From the NCBI GenBank assembly GCA_018296165.2, contig JACKQL020000024.1, positions 682,001 through 746,000 on the forward strand: DNA of 64,000 bases, in the 5' to 3' direction. Shown here one piece after another: positions 45,571-57,586 of this stretch. The stretch comes from Termitomyces sp. T153. Taxonomy: Eukaryota; Basidiomycota; Agaricomycetes; Agaricales; Lyophyllaceae. The translations under genes were made by a program, and so were the position numbers. The first letter of the stretch is position 1, and the number at the start of each line of letters is the position of its first letter. Under the pieces are notes generated by a model, which had not been told where the DNA came from, made no database searches, and saw only the letters and a program-made list of their open reading frames with translations.

Positions 45571-48204
45571 TCACCCCCCCTCTAGTGTGCAGCATCTTGA
45601 CATGTAGGGTAGAAGAAGTTCTGGATTGCCTAGTCCACTGGTGAGATGGGGTATATTTCTTGGATGGCTTGTGGCATGTTGGGGTGCCTCCAGTGGAACT
45701 CCCTAATCAGCCCTGGCATGTGCATGTTCTCCCACAGTTCTCAGGAAATGTCCTTGATTCTGTAACCTTTCCACTTCACCTTGTATTGCAGCCTTTGTCA
45801 GAACAGATAACTGTCCAGGATTTCCTCCACCTTGTACTCATTGTTGTTGACCACCACCAGAGGTGGTGGGAGTGCCAGGCATTGTCATGGGATAGAGTCC
45901 TGCAGGGCCAGAGTTAGCTTGACTATGTTGAACACCGGGTGGAGCTGGTGCATCCCCACAGGGAGCCAGAGTTGATAGGCCAGTGGCCTGACCTGCCATT
46001 CTACTGTAAACAGTTCTAACTGATGGTGCAAGAGCTTTTTGGATGGTTGAGTGGTTGTAATATCAGAGGTGTCAGGTAGACTCAATCCCCAGGTTGGTAC
46101 TTGGGCACTGGGATTCTTCTGCAGTCATAATATCTCACCATCTTATCCTTTGCCTTTGCCAGGGCTGCCCAGGCTTCCTCCTGCAACTTCTTCATCTGGT
46201 CCACAAAGTTGCTCATGGCCTCATTCTCAGATGGCCAAGCCCAGAGTTCAAAGCTCATGTGTGGGTGATGTCTGGTGTTCAGGCAGAAGAGTGAAAACTG
46301 GGTGGCTGCATAAACATGATTATTGTACTGGAACTCAGTGTCAGGGAGGAGTTTGTCCCAGTTGTCCCAGCACTCATTGCAGAAGAAGTGGAGGTATTGT
46401 TTGAGCTCCTGGTTCATGTGTTTGGTCTGGCTGTTGGACTGTGGGTGATAGGTGGTAGAGGTGTGAAGCTTCATGCTGAGTAGTTGATAGAGTTCTCAGG
46501 TGAAGTCCACTATGAATTGTGGCCCACAGTCAGATATGTAGGCATTGGAGAGGCCATGGAGCTTCCAGACATTCCTCCTCCAGTACAGGTTTGCAGTGCC
46601 CATGGTAGAGCAGGTGGTGTGAGTGGAAATGAAGTGTGCTCACTTGCTGTACAGGTCCACCACTACCATGATGGCATTGAAACTATGAGCATCAGGGAGC
46701 TCCACAATGAAGTCCACTGACATGACACTCCAGTGTTCCAAGGGGACAGGAAGGGGATGCAGCTGTCCAATGGGGAGATGGCATTGGGGCTTAGTCTGGA
46801 GACAGAGATTGCAGGTACTGGCATAGGACCCAATTTACTGGGATATCTGCAGCCACCAGTAGTTCTGTGTACACTTCATCTGTCACTCAGCTAAAAATCC
46901 TCTTCCAAGGGAGTGCAAGCGCCAATCTTCTCTGGAGTCAACTTCAGTGCTAGCTCATCTGGTGACAAAGCTCCAGCAGCATTCTTTGCAACCAATAGTT
47001 GCAGGAGAAGCTCCTTCTCTGCCATAAAGAGGTAATGCACCTCCAAACCCAATGGGCAGTGTCTAAAAATGCCCTGGTTTTTTACATCTTCAGCACAGGA
47101 ATGGCACAGAGCAGTGCTGTTGAGCTGTGTCCACATCCATGGGGATGCTTAGTGGCAAGGAGCATGGTGTGGGGATGGCTGGAGTGGGGGCAGGCACTGG
47201 GGGTGCAGGAGCAGGGTAGTGGAAACTGGCTGCTGGGGCAGAGCATTGCATTGGGTGCAAGCAGTAGAGCTCTCATCAGATCTCCATGAGCTGCCACTGA
47301 TCTCAGGCCACCTTGTACCAGGAGGCAATTCTTTCATCTGGGTAGTCCTCAGCCAGGTTATTGATACACTCTATCAGCATGGGGTGCAGGCCATCCCAGA
47401 ATGCAAGGCATAGTTGGAGACCATTGGAGTAGGTGGCTTGCTCAACTAGTGCTCAGAAGGAGTCAATGTACTTGTTCAGCATCCTCTTCCCTTGCTCATA
47501 CTGCTCCCTGTCATGTAGCACTAAAGCAGCAGCTTTGGCAGGGTCAATAGGGAAAAACTCTGCCAAGAAGTCTTTTCAAAAGGTGGCCCAATCTGCAAAG
47601 CTTCCAACACCTCCAGAGTGGTGGAACATCTGTAACATGTATGTGGAGGCATGTCTGGTCTTTATATACAACAACACCCACACTATCTTCAATGCATCAG
47701 GGTCAAAGGCATCTCTGCTGAGGTGGATGTAGGTGAGACAGGACTGGAGGAAACACTCCCCACCAGATCAAGCACCATCATATGTATCTGGGAGTGCAGG
47801 GCATGAAATCTGCAGTCAGAGGGACAGTGGGGCTATGGAAGCCACCACCAGAGTTGCTGGAGGTGGTTCCATCACTGGGGGTGGTGTGTAGAGAGAGGGC
47901 AGGCATTCTAGCAGTGCCTGGAGAGATTGGGAAATATGAATGGTGGTCTGTTGGAGGGTAGAGAGTTTGGTTGTGTGATGGGTGAGGGACAATTGAGTCA
48001 GTTGCACCTGGTTTACAAGGTGGAGCAAGTGAGTCCAGGCTTTGTCCTGAGGGGATGGAGCCTCTGGAGGATTGTCTGGATTGGCAAGCTGAAACATAGA
48101 ATTCCACAGGTGCTTAAGTTTGGTGGGGAAGCAACAGATAGGGGCTTGGGAGTTTCCTGCAGGCTATGAGGGGCTTCCAGACCAGAGTTAGAGACTTGTT
48201 CTGC
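45571..48204 (-). pseudogene. F2 internal region: gag joined to integrase and chromodomain, PR-RT-RNase H deleted
   Basis: The minus strand reads Gag (start 48,097, MFQLANPDNP; capsid 47,730-47,430; zinc-knuckle region near 47,110 with LCHSCAEDVKNQGIFRHCP) to about 46,895. There it jumps into integrase: the HHCC-like tail CNLCLQTKPQCHLPIGQ, the core SVDFIVELPDAHSF and YISDCGPQFIVDF, and HTSTTYHPQSNSQTKHMNQE near 46,465-46,405. A chromodomain follows (MKWKGYRIKDISWEMWENMH in the other copy). Only 2.6 kb lies between the LTRs, so protease, RT and RNase H are missing. The chromodomain places F2 among Ty3-type chromoviruses. Confidence 0.8.
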
Positions 48205-48541
48205 TGTAGGGGCAATCTCCAAGAGTGGTGGCTCAATCATGCAGCTAGCAGAGGGGAATCCAAAGTATATTTAGCAAGGTAATTGATGGATACAATAGTA
48301 ACTAATCACCTTGCAGAGGGGAATCCAAAGAGAACAAGTCTAAGGATCCCTGCTGCTCAGTGCAGCACATCAGTGAGTGGTGGAGGCATGGGAATGACTG
48401 TACAGCAGGCCAGAGCTAGTCCTAACCATGGAGAAGTGCTCAGTGGGGAACTGCAGGGAGTTCCAAGGACCTCTGAAGATCTTGGGTCTGGAACAAGCCA
48501 CAGAGATTGCCATGGAGGTTGGAAATGGAAGTCCCCTGACA
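48205..48541 (-). repeat. F2 LTR B
   Basis: 337 bp, TGTCAGGGGA...GCCCCTACA in element orientation. It has F2 Gag sequence on its left, like a 5' LTR, but a polypurine tract and F2 3' coding sequence on its right, like a 3' LTR. It is therefore shared between two tandem element copies. Confidence 0.8.
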
Positions 48542-48872
48542 TCACCCCCCCTCTAGTGTGCAGCATCTTGACATGTAGGGTAGAAGAAGTTCTGGATTGC
48601 CTGGTCCACTGGTGAGATGGGGTATATTTCTTGGATGGCTTGTGGCATGTTGGGGTGCCTCCAGTGGAACTCCCTAATCAACCCTGGCACATGCATGTTC
48701 TCCCACATTTCCCAGGAAATGTCCTTAATTCTGTAACCTTTCCACTTCACCTTGTATTGCAGCCTTTGTCAGAACAGATGACTGTCCAGAATTTCCTCCA
48801 CCTTGTACTCATTGTTGTTGACCACCACTGGAGGTGGCAGGGGTGCCAGGCATTGTCCCAGGATAGGGTCCT
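48542..48872 (-). pseudogene. Truncated second F2 copy: chromodomain and polypurine tract
   Basis: Minus-strand MKWKGYRIKDISWEMWENMH...FHWRHPNMPQAIQ is a Ty3-type chromodomain C-terminal to integrase. Chromodomains target integration to marked chromatin. The copy is cut at 48,872, where the 18-bp direct repeat begins. Confidence 0.8.
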
Positions 48873-48890
48873 AGAAGAACTTTCTCAATA
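48873..48890 (+). repeat. Right copy of the 18-bp direct repeat
   Basis: AGAAGAACTTTCTCAATA, identical to 43,718-43,735. The next sequence (TACCTAAAATG) shows no pogo terminal repeat. Confidence 0.8.
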
Positions 48891-49690
48891 TACCTAAAAT
48901 GCTGAAAACTGTAAGCATTCTGCTGAAAACAGTAGGCAGAGAAAGTACTGAGCTTAAAGAAATACTGCTCTGATGATCCCAAAAAGCCAAAGAATTGCCT
49001 ACAGCAACAACAAAGCCAGAGCAAAGGGTTGAGGGTTGAGCACTGAGCACATCACTTGATTGAGAAAATTGATCAAAGTGATAGCTAACATGCCTAACAA
49101 AGTGGCAGTGCCAGCTAATCCTCAGCCTCTTGACAGCTGGTGCTCCTCTAGCATAAACTCCAGCTTGCCTCACCTACCACTCACATCACCAGCCCAAGCC
49201 AGTGCTCCAAGGATTGCCACAGTAGCCTCAGCATAGGAAGGAAGGATTTAGAAAAAGAAGGGAGAAGAAAAGAAGCCTCACTACACATTGCCAAGCCTCA
49301 TCCATATGGAACCCCAATGCCCAGACCTCCCATTGACCAACTATGCTCCTGGACAATGACAAAAAACATGCAGATAGCACACTGGTCTGTGTGCCAATGA
49401 TGGGCTATAAAAGGGGAAGGATTTTGGAGGGAAAAGATAAGCAAATACATATTATGGCTTGGAGAAACCCCAGGGAGTGGCTTTCTTAGGCCTACAAGTA
49501 ATACATTGTTTTGGGTCTTTAGTTTAATATCACTTTTTGAAGCCTTTCAATAGTGCAAGAACCATCTCAACCTTGCAAATAAATCATATTAAAATATATA
49601 ATAAATTACTTCTGTTCTACATGAAGTTGCATGTAACCGAGCTTCCAAACAACTGTAAAAACAAAGTTTGATCTGTTGATCTGATCAATT
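48891..49690. other. CpG-depleted sequence without gene
   Basis: About 800 bp of old repeat-like sequence. It has a TATAAAAGG motif near 49,408 and an A/T-rich stretch near 49,580-49,605, but no coding motif that I recognise. Confidence 0.4.
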
Positions 49691-51560
49691 GACAGCCTCA
49701 AACTTACATTTTGCATCAATGTCTTTTTGTACCTGGTGGCATGAGTAAGATTTTGATCTCTATTGCTGCAATGAGTCACCCAGATGTGAAGGCTAAATAT
49801 GCAAACCATCTCAGTGTTTGGGTCTCATGTGTCAAGGCTACAATCTCTCTCCTTCTTCTTTGATGCCCTGAAATCCTCACTTGCTATTCTTAAAAAAAAA
49901 GATATTTGAGGTGCTATTATCAGAACACTTCAAGTTTTGCCACCCATCATGTTGTTGCTTGACAACTTTGAAACACCATGGGATGCTGATGGATTGATGT
50001 TGCCCAGCTTCTCCACAACATTCATGCAATTTGTCATGTATCCATGTTCATCACAATGAGGTCATCAGCACCTCCATGTGATGATATTCCATGGCATCAT
50101 ATTGACCTCCATGGTGTAGATGTCACTGCCACCCAAGAGATCTAATGCTGCTAGGCAACTGGAGGGGTGTGATGACCCCAATCTCTCTAATCTATTGAAA
50201 TTGATTGGGCATATGCCATTGGCCATCAAATTGATGGCTAAGGCTGCAAAGGTGGCTCCTCTTTTGGCAGCAGAGCTTATCAATCAGTATGACAAGCTTG
50301 GCACATCTATAGCTAGGGCAAGGGTCTGATGCCATGAGCAATATGGATATCTGCCTTGGTCTATCAGTCTATAGTTCTTGTATGAAGTCTCATCCCAAAA
50401 CATCTGACCTTTTATGTGCCCTATCCATGCTTCCTACTAGTACATCATTCAAGATGCTTCAGAATGGTGGGCAAGGAACCTACCTAATTTGCTGGGCACT
50501 CTTTATGTGCTTAAAGGGACTTCATTAGTTGGGGAGCAGGGGTTAAGATACTTTGTTCTTCCTGTCACCCAATGCTATATCCTCAATCCCACCTGTTCCA
50601 ATCCAGCAGCCTGCATGTCCATGATTGAGTCTGCCTGTGATTTCCTAAAGCAGCATCAATTGAAAATTGGTGATCTATGCTATAAAGAGCATATTGCTGT
50701 GCTTTCTCCAGAAGAGGGAAATGTAGAGGCTGTCCTCCTTCAAGTAAATATTTCTGATTCTTGTGTCATTCAAGATGGGCTTCTGTCACTGGCATAGTAT
50801 CATAATTACAATCAGCCTTGATTTAACATCATTGAGCATGCACTCAAGCTTGTGCAAGCTATTGATGACAACCTCCTTCAAGAGGACATCCTGAGCTGTT
50901 ATGGGGATATTTATGAAACATGCTTTGAGTATGATAAGTCTCTCCAACACTTTGAAGAAGCCCTTAACCTCTATCTTTCTGTGAATGATAGAAAGAAGGC
51001 TGCAGAATGCCACCTTGCAATCTCACATATCTTGGAATTTCACCCTTCCAGGAATTTTGACTTGGATCAGCAGTTTATTCAAGCATTGGAAGACATCCAA
51101 TCTCTTGGTGCTGAAGATGGTATTGGATGCTGTTTTATGTATCTTGGAGCAGTGCACACTTATTATAGCAACTAATTAATTGCTGTTGCCTTGCTCAAGA
51201 AGGCAGAGAGAATCTTTGCAATCAGTATAAACACTGGCATGCAGAATGCCTTACATGTCTTTCCTGGGCCTGGCTTACTTGTGTGCATTATCATCATCAA
51301 AAGAATACCAAAGTATTGGTACATCTTTCAGGTTTTGGTGGACACTAGAGGCTCTCAGGCAGGCAGCATCTGCCTATGGTGACTATGAATGCTCTCTAGA
51401 ACATTTATTTTATAGCTTCCATATGCAAAAGGCTATGGGAATTTCACCTGCAGGTGGGTCTTTTGAGGGATTGGGAGTGGCATGGGCAAAGCTGAGTAAG
51501 GGTCACAGATGCACATAAAGCATTTGAAGAGGCCTTGCAGCAATATTGCTCTCTAGAGTT
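49691..51560 (+). pseudogene. NLR-like gene relic: NB-ARC and TPR part
   Basis: Plus strand in changing frames: a decayed P-loop QCLFVPGGMSKILISIAAM (49,705-49,770, expected GGMGKT), MSHPDVKAKYANHLSVWVSC, the Walker B region LPPIMLLLDNFETPWDADG near 49,945, SSAPPCDDIPWHHIDLHGVD near 50,065, IGHMPLAIKLMAKAAKVAP near 50,205, SNMDICLGLSVYSSCMKSHP near 50,340, then TPR-like helices (CYGDIYETCFEYDKSLQHFE, 50,900-50,960). The order is that of fungal NB-ARC-TPR proteins. Many stops and nearly no CpG show it is dead. It begins where the fragment at 43,669 ends. Confidence 0.75.
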
Positions 51561-52690
51561 GACAGGTGCTCAAACTCAGCACTCAGGATGGCATTATTTG
51601 TGCTCAGTTTTTACTCAAATATCCAGAAGATTCCAGCCTCAGTGCTAGCACAAGACTTTCAGCATTGTGTACTTTGTATATTCAAGATCACCTTGACAGA
51701 ATCCTAGCTCCTTTGTGAATTGTAGGTCCACACTTGAGTAATGTTCTCTACCTGCCCAAAGATGTGTCCATTGGGTTGACAGACCTTGAGGGGTGATGTA
51801 AGGGGACCAGTCTTCAGACCATCTCACTCTCACCTAGCTTAGTTCATGGGGATTGGCACCTCTAGCTAGCTGACCTCTGGACTGCCTGGCCTCTTCTTAC
51901 TCCATCACTGTCTTGGCTCCTACACATCATGAGTATATTGTACCTGGCACATGGTATATTATTGTCAATCATTGATCCTTCTACTACTGGACCTGAATAG
52001 TCAATAGTCCATAGTCATCAGCCTCTGCTTTGTCATATAGGCTGTAGTAATCAGTGGCCTCCAACTCAGTCATAGGTACTTAATCATCTAGTAGCCTTGT
52101 AGGTGGATCTGAGGATAGGATATCCCCAGTCTGGACAACAACATTGCTTCTGGGTTTATTCACTAGCATAACTGTAAGCTCAGCCAGTGTGGCCCCTTGC
52201 CTTCCACCTCACCCTTTGCCTTTGCTTCTTGTTGGTTGCCTGCCCCTTGCCCACTGCACCTCTGGCCAGCCCACTTGTTGCTCACCTTTTGACTGGATGG
52301 TTAGGATATGAGTGGTGGGCTTGGCTTGGACTATCCACAGCTGATGTTCCCTTACAGACACCCTCATCCTCTAATGCCTATCCCCAACAATATTATGGCC
52401 AAAGATCACACCACTCTGGAGCATACAAACACTGAGTCAATCATCTATAACAAAAATGACCTCATCACTACAGCAGGAGCCCCTCAACCCCAACCTGAAG
52501 AACAAGAGAACCCAGTCAAGCAACTACAAGCTGACATCCATCTGCCCCTCCAACTCTGACAGACCAGTTGTATACCAGTACCAACCACAAGAGCAGATCC
52601 TGAAAATGTGCCACCATCACAAGTCTATCAAGCAGGACAAGAGTTGATTGAGGCTGGCAAATGTCTATGAGCACAATGACAAGAGGCAAG
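51561..52690. other. CpG-depleted sequence, no identified gene
   Basis: About 1.1 kb. It may include eroded NLR C-terminus (DFQHCVLYIQDHLDRILAP near 51,650). A later Pro/Gln-rich plus-strand ORF (52,308-52,559, YPQLMFPYRHPHPLMPIPNN) has no recognised domain. Confidence 0.4.
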
Positions 52691-53520
52691 ATCAAATACT
52701 GTAGTACCTGAGGTAAGTGATCACAATGCTACTGTCTTTGTTTCAACAAATAGTCTTTGCCATGTTATCAACTTACAGAAAGCTAAAGCTAACTATGCCA
52801 TTATTAACCAATTAGTGATGTGTGCTTCTCATGATCTTGTTCACAATGTGACTGTTCCTGAACCTGTAAGATCAAATATTGAAAAGACAGATGTTTCCAA
52901 ATTTTCTAATGAGGGTGCTTTACTTGGCTTTCTTCCTTTGTATGATGGCATGTCATTTATTTTGTGCTCTAGAAATATCTAAACTCAGCTAGGTATTATT
53001 AATGGTGCTCAAAGTATTCTACAGAAATTCACAACTAATATGCACATGTGAGATTGGCTTCACTTGATCCACTGGAGCTATTGATGAATTTCCAAAATAG
53101 TAAAGTGTCTTTATCTGATTTGCCTCCAAGATACTCTCTGATTGAACCTTCTACTTGGAAATCTAGCCTTCATATTAGCAACATTAATTCAAGAGAGACC
53201 ATCACATGTCATTCAAGAGGGTTCCAGCCAGCATTTGCAATCATAGGTCAGGCAGCATGAGGGAAACTCTTCCAAATGCCATTGGATGGCTTCTGAATAG
53301 TGGTGGATTTGCTGCATATGTAACAGCTTCAAGACCAAATACAAGGTATGGTTTAGCTATTGTTCAGAAGGCAAAGTTGGAGGAATTGAATAAGCTACTT
53401 CAACCTGAATTCATTCTTGAAACTAAGTACCATGAAATATATGGAACATAATACTCTCATTAAACATCCTTTTATTGCAGGTAGCAATCAAGATCTTCCT
53501 GACCTAGAAGGTGAGGTAAA
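52691..53520 (+). pseudogene. PIF1-like (Helitron-type) helicase C-terminal relic
   Basis: Plus-strand pieces in three frames: LYDGMSFILCSRNI near 52,940, LGIINGAQSILQKF near 52,995, DPLELLMNFQNSKVSLSDLP near 53,065-53,120, YSLIEPSTWKSSLHI, GFQPAFAIIGQAA at 53,220-53,258 and GGFAAYVTASRPNTRYGLAI at 53,300-53,360. The order (GxPxxLRxN-like, GxxNG.xG-like, PAFA.T.H.aQG..L, YVa.SR) matches the last motifs of PIF1-type helicases abundant in basidiomycete genomes and Helitrons. The aQGKTL motif is broken (GQAAxGKL). Multiple frameshifts and a CpG-poor background show it is a relic. Confidence 0.65.
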
Positions 53521-54173
53521 TTGACTGCTTGATATTAGATGAAATCCCCTAAAATGGAACTTTGATGATGTGGATATTGATCCAATTAATTTCCAAAGAG
53601 GAAAAAGCAAAATGTAACAGAGTTTCAGCAAAGCAATGGAATCTCCTGTTCAATTGTTCATCAGGGATCAGCACTTTCTAAATATCAGCAATCATAAAGT
53701 ATTTTTAATGCAGAATGGTCTCTTATTTCACAAGGCTGCAAATGGGATAGTCAAAATTGGTCTTGCACATAAGATTTAATTTATATGTTCTAAGACCCTA
53801 GAGAACACAGACCAATGCAAGGCATGAAACAATTTGCTTATAAACATTGCCTTAGTTGATACACTTTATAAAATATCAGATGTTGGGAGCATATGACTTA
53901 ATAAAAAGCAGCTGCATCACACATATTTTCAGTCAAGTTTCAAAGCTTGAAAATGTGAATTATGCAATGGAGTGGGGGATTGCCATTTGGACCATTAGGA
54001 TGTACTACAAATCAAAAAAGTTCTGACATAAATTTGTCACGGGGCAAATTTAAAGCAGAGTGTCCACTCTTTGTGATTCCAAACTTTGTGCTATGAAATT
54101 CAAAGTGATAGTACAAATGGAAATATCTAAAATGTTTTTTGGGCAATCATGTGACCTGGGTCTGGATTTTGCA
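53521..54173. other. CpG-depleted sequence at the end of the second repeat block
   Basis: No gene recognised. CpG returns at about 54,174 (GCAGGACGCCC), 190 bp before the NCBP1 stop codon, so the repeat block ends close to the gene. Confidence 0.45.
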
Positions 54174-54362
54174 GGACGCCCTCAATAAAGAAGCCCGGAG
54201 CCTTTTCTCTTATTTTTACGTGAGAGTCAGGGATAGAACACGGAGGAAGCTTTCAAACAGCAAAGCAACAGCGAATTGGGACGAGCACATGCATGAAAAC
54301 GGCGGAATAGGCCAGTGTCAGTAGATCATCGCCCGTACACATAAAAGCAATCAGGTTATTTA

Positions 54363-57300
54363 TTATGCAGCATCAGTAGCAGCATTCCAAATCTTTTTCA
54401 ACAGCTCAGCAGCAGGGTCCGTCGAGGTCTCAAACTTGGAGAATGAGATCGTATACAGTGTCTGAGCATATTCGCGCAGATACGGCGAATACTGCATGGA
54501 ACAACACGTTAATACGTCTAGGAGAAAAGAATGGAAATATGAGGAAGAACGCACCGCTCTGCAAAATTGTCGATACCATCCCCAGGTCTCCCATGCATTC
54601 CAGTCATCATCGTCCCAGTTTGCACGGTTATGCCAGGCTTGGTCTGTAATGACTGTTGGAGCAAAGGAGCTTTGGGTGAGGCATGCCACGAAGCCCTCAA
54701 GTGTTCGGGACAACCCTGACTTTTGCTCGGCTGTCAGACTGTCAAGCGCTTTGAGTGCCGTGGTCATTGCTGGGTTCTCTACTGTGGTCTCATCCTCTGT
54801 TTTTCAACAACAATCAGTCTTTAGTGTCCTTTTAGAATCATCGGTTACAACATACCCGGTTTGGTATCAGCATCGACCTCCATCGACTCATTAGCCTTAG
54901 CCTTTACCCTCGCCCTCGTGTCATCCTCCTCCTTCCTCAACGCCGTCACCTTCCTCCTCGCAATCAAAACCCTTCCATTCGCCTTGTCCAATGCCCCTCT
55001 CACCAGATCCCACTCGAACGCACTCAGACTAAACTGACCCCCAAGTCCAAGCCCCGATCCACTGGCAAACGTCCACCCAACCACGTCGTTTGGATCAACA
55101 ATTTGATATTGCATAAGCTTATCGAAAACGATCCCCACCATCTGTGGGTTGTTTTTCCAGAATATGGCTGCAGACGTAAGGATCCCAGCCTTTGCCTCGG
55201 CAGCGGCTAGGACGTTAGAACTACCTGCTACGTTACGCAGGAGGGGAAGGTACCGTTCGATGGCGTTGAGGAGGTGGGAGAAGGAGCGAGAACCAATGTG
55301 TAGGAGGGATTGGATGACTATGGAGCACGTAGTCGCGTCGACATTGATGGGCCCATTTTCTGATGTCTCAAGGGTATTTTTGAGCGTTTCGAGGTGGTTG
55401 ATCACATCTTCTGCTTTGGCGCGTCCGCGAAAGAGATTGAGCACGCCTTGAGCAGCTTCATGATGCGGGTTGGCTACACAACAAGTCAGAAGATAAGGAA
55501 AAGTACACAAGGAAGTATGCAGCATGACATACTAGTGTCATCGTATTCAAAGTAAGGCCCCGGTGCCTGCTCTGCGATGATCAAAGCTACGGGAGATTGC
55601 ATAGGTTCTGGTAGAGTCTTGAGGATTCTATCATAATACGACAGTCTAATCTCAAACTCGACTGCACGACGCATGAATGTCCTTTTAGGGTGTTGGACAC
55701 TAAGCGCCAAATCTGGTACCCTAGCCACATACCTAGTGAGCAGGCGCAAAACGTCCACCAACCAGATCTAGGAAGTACGACTCACCATTCCTTCCACACC
55801 CACTGGAAGCCAAAGTTACTCATATGAATGGAGAACCACTCAGCAAAGCGGCGTGCAGCTTCGACATCTAGACCCTCAGAGAGAGCGGCATAGAGCTTGC
55901 GGATGGATTTGCCGACAGCTGGACCGACGGTTGATGGCGAGAGCTTGCATAATTCTGTGATGAGCGAGATATAATAGATGGACCTTTGGGATGATTCAGG
56001 GAGGATGAGAAGCGTGCCGAGAATGATCTGCAGGCTGATAGTCAATCTTGTGTCCAGTAGAATGGAACTATAATGTGGACACACCTCAAGGATGGTACTT
56101 TCCAGCTGCCAATATTTACCTAGTGCAGGCTCAACATCAACTGGCGCACCAGGCTTAGGTTTGAATGCTCCTGGTAAATTCCACTTCGGATACTCCAGAA
56201 GTAATCGGGCGCATTCCTTGCGGTTGACATCAAAGATAGAGATGATGTCTAGCAAGGCCGTGCGCACTGCGTAGCCAGCAGGTGTATTAGGGTTCGGAGA
56301 TACCTACAACACATACATGAGGTCCTGATTTCGAGAGTTGGTTGATCAACATACATCGTTGTCAAAGAGCCGTAAGTAATATTCCGGCCATTCGTCCTTT
56401 TTTATTTGAGCTGCCTCTTCGGTGTTGTTTGCTACGCCGTCGAGTTCGATTTCAGTTTCTGGGGGGACGAGAACTAGTGGGAGGTTAAAGGGCGCAAGGT
56501 TGTCAAATTTTGTAAAGGCAAGGTAGGGCTGCGGGAAGCTATCCGCTACCTGTGCAAAATCAGAGTCATTGAGAGTCTGGAGAGTCTGGAGAATAGTGTC
56601 TAGCATCTGTATCGACGTTGTGATGTCATGAACTTGATGATCTTGTACAAAGGGACAAGACACACCTCGTCCCCGTTTTCAATCGTTACCGCGTCTGTGT
56701 ACAGACTTGAAGTCGGCCGTACAAGCCATTTTGGGATAGCGGTGGTGTCACTGAATGTTTGTATTGCGCTGATAATTTCCGATACGCTTGTTTGTGAGTA
56801 CGTCTTCAAGCTTGCACCACTGATCATGAGACCTTCAGCCGCGCACAGCGCCGCGCGTTTCGCACGTTTGTGTGATACATTGAAACCATCAAGCACTGCG
56901 GTAAACGCTTGCAGAAGGGAGACCATTGACTCTGATGAAATGATCCCCGCGACGGTCAAGTGTGCAAAGAACTGGATCTATGACGACGTGAGACGGAGAG
57001 CCGAATTCTTGAACCATAGTAACTCACGCATAGACGCGTTTCCCTCCATTCTAATTTGTCCAGGTATGTCTGAAATCCCTTCCAAAAGTCTTCGAGAACG
57101 AGTCGTCCGAGCGAAGGCTTCGATTCTGCATCTACAACATCAGCAGGTGGTTCGTGAAGCAATCGAATTAGCGCCGCATAGTAAGGAACTTTGTAGGGTT
57201 GTTCAGTCACTCTAGAGGACAATATAAGAGTCGTGGAACCATTGGAGCCCAAGAAACATGCCCTATACGAATTGACTCTGAGAGTAAAGCGACATTGGCC

Positions 57301-57586
57301 GGCACAATTTCTTGTATTTGTTTTTGAAGACGAGGAAGTTCCTCGACTGCGTCCTAAGATCGTTGTGTATGAGTTGCCATTCAGCAGTTTGGCAAGCTTT
57401 CTCTCACCACTTCACCGAGCTTGAGTATAGCAGTCTTCAGCTTGTCCTCTGGCGTCTCGTATGTTTCGCGGCGTCGGTCATCATATTCGTCTGTGTGATG
57501 TTGGAACAAACTTTGCGGCGCCCGAGCATCCACATCTCACCTCGGTGTCGTCGGCGATAACCTCCACGTCGTTCGTTATAGCTCAT
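54363..57586 (-). CDS. NCBP1: NCBP1/CBP80, large subunit of the nuclear cap-binding complex (872 aa)
   Basis: Twelve exons (57586-57541, 57490-57408, 57353-57262, 57211-57028, 56977-56666, 56606-56355, 56303-56085, 56027-55786, 55732-55533, 55473-54856, 54796-54555, 54491-54363) give exactly 873 codons. An Arg-rich start (MSYNERRGGYRRRHR) leads into the first MIF4G-type helical region (ETPEDKLKTAILKLGEVDAV), then VTEQPYKVPYYAALIRLLHE, FNVSHKRAKRAALCAAEGLM, YPKWNLPGAFKPKPG, FGFQWVWKEWYVARVPDLAL, HPKRTFMRRAVEFEIRLSYY, SLLHIGSRSFSHLLNAIERY and the NANxWDDDDW-like C-terminus. CBP80 with CBP20 binds the m7G cap of nascent RNA. Intron 3 has a GC donor (GCATGT...CTCTAG); the other ten are GT-AG. Confidence 0.93.
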
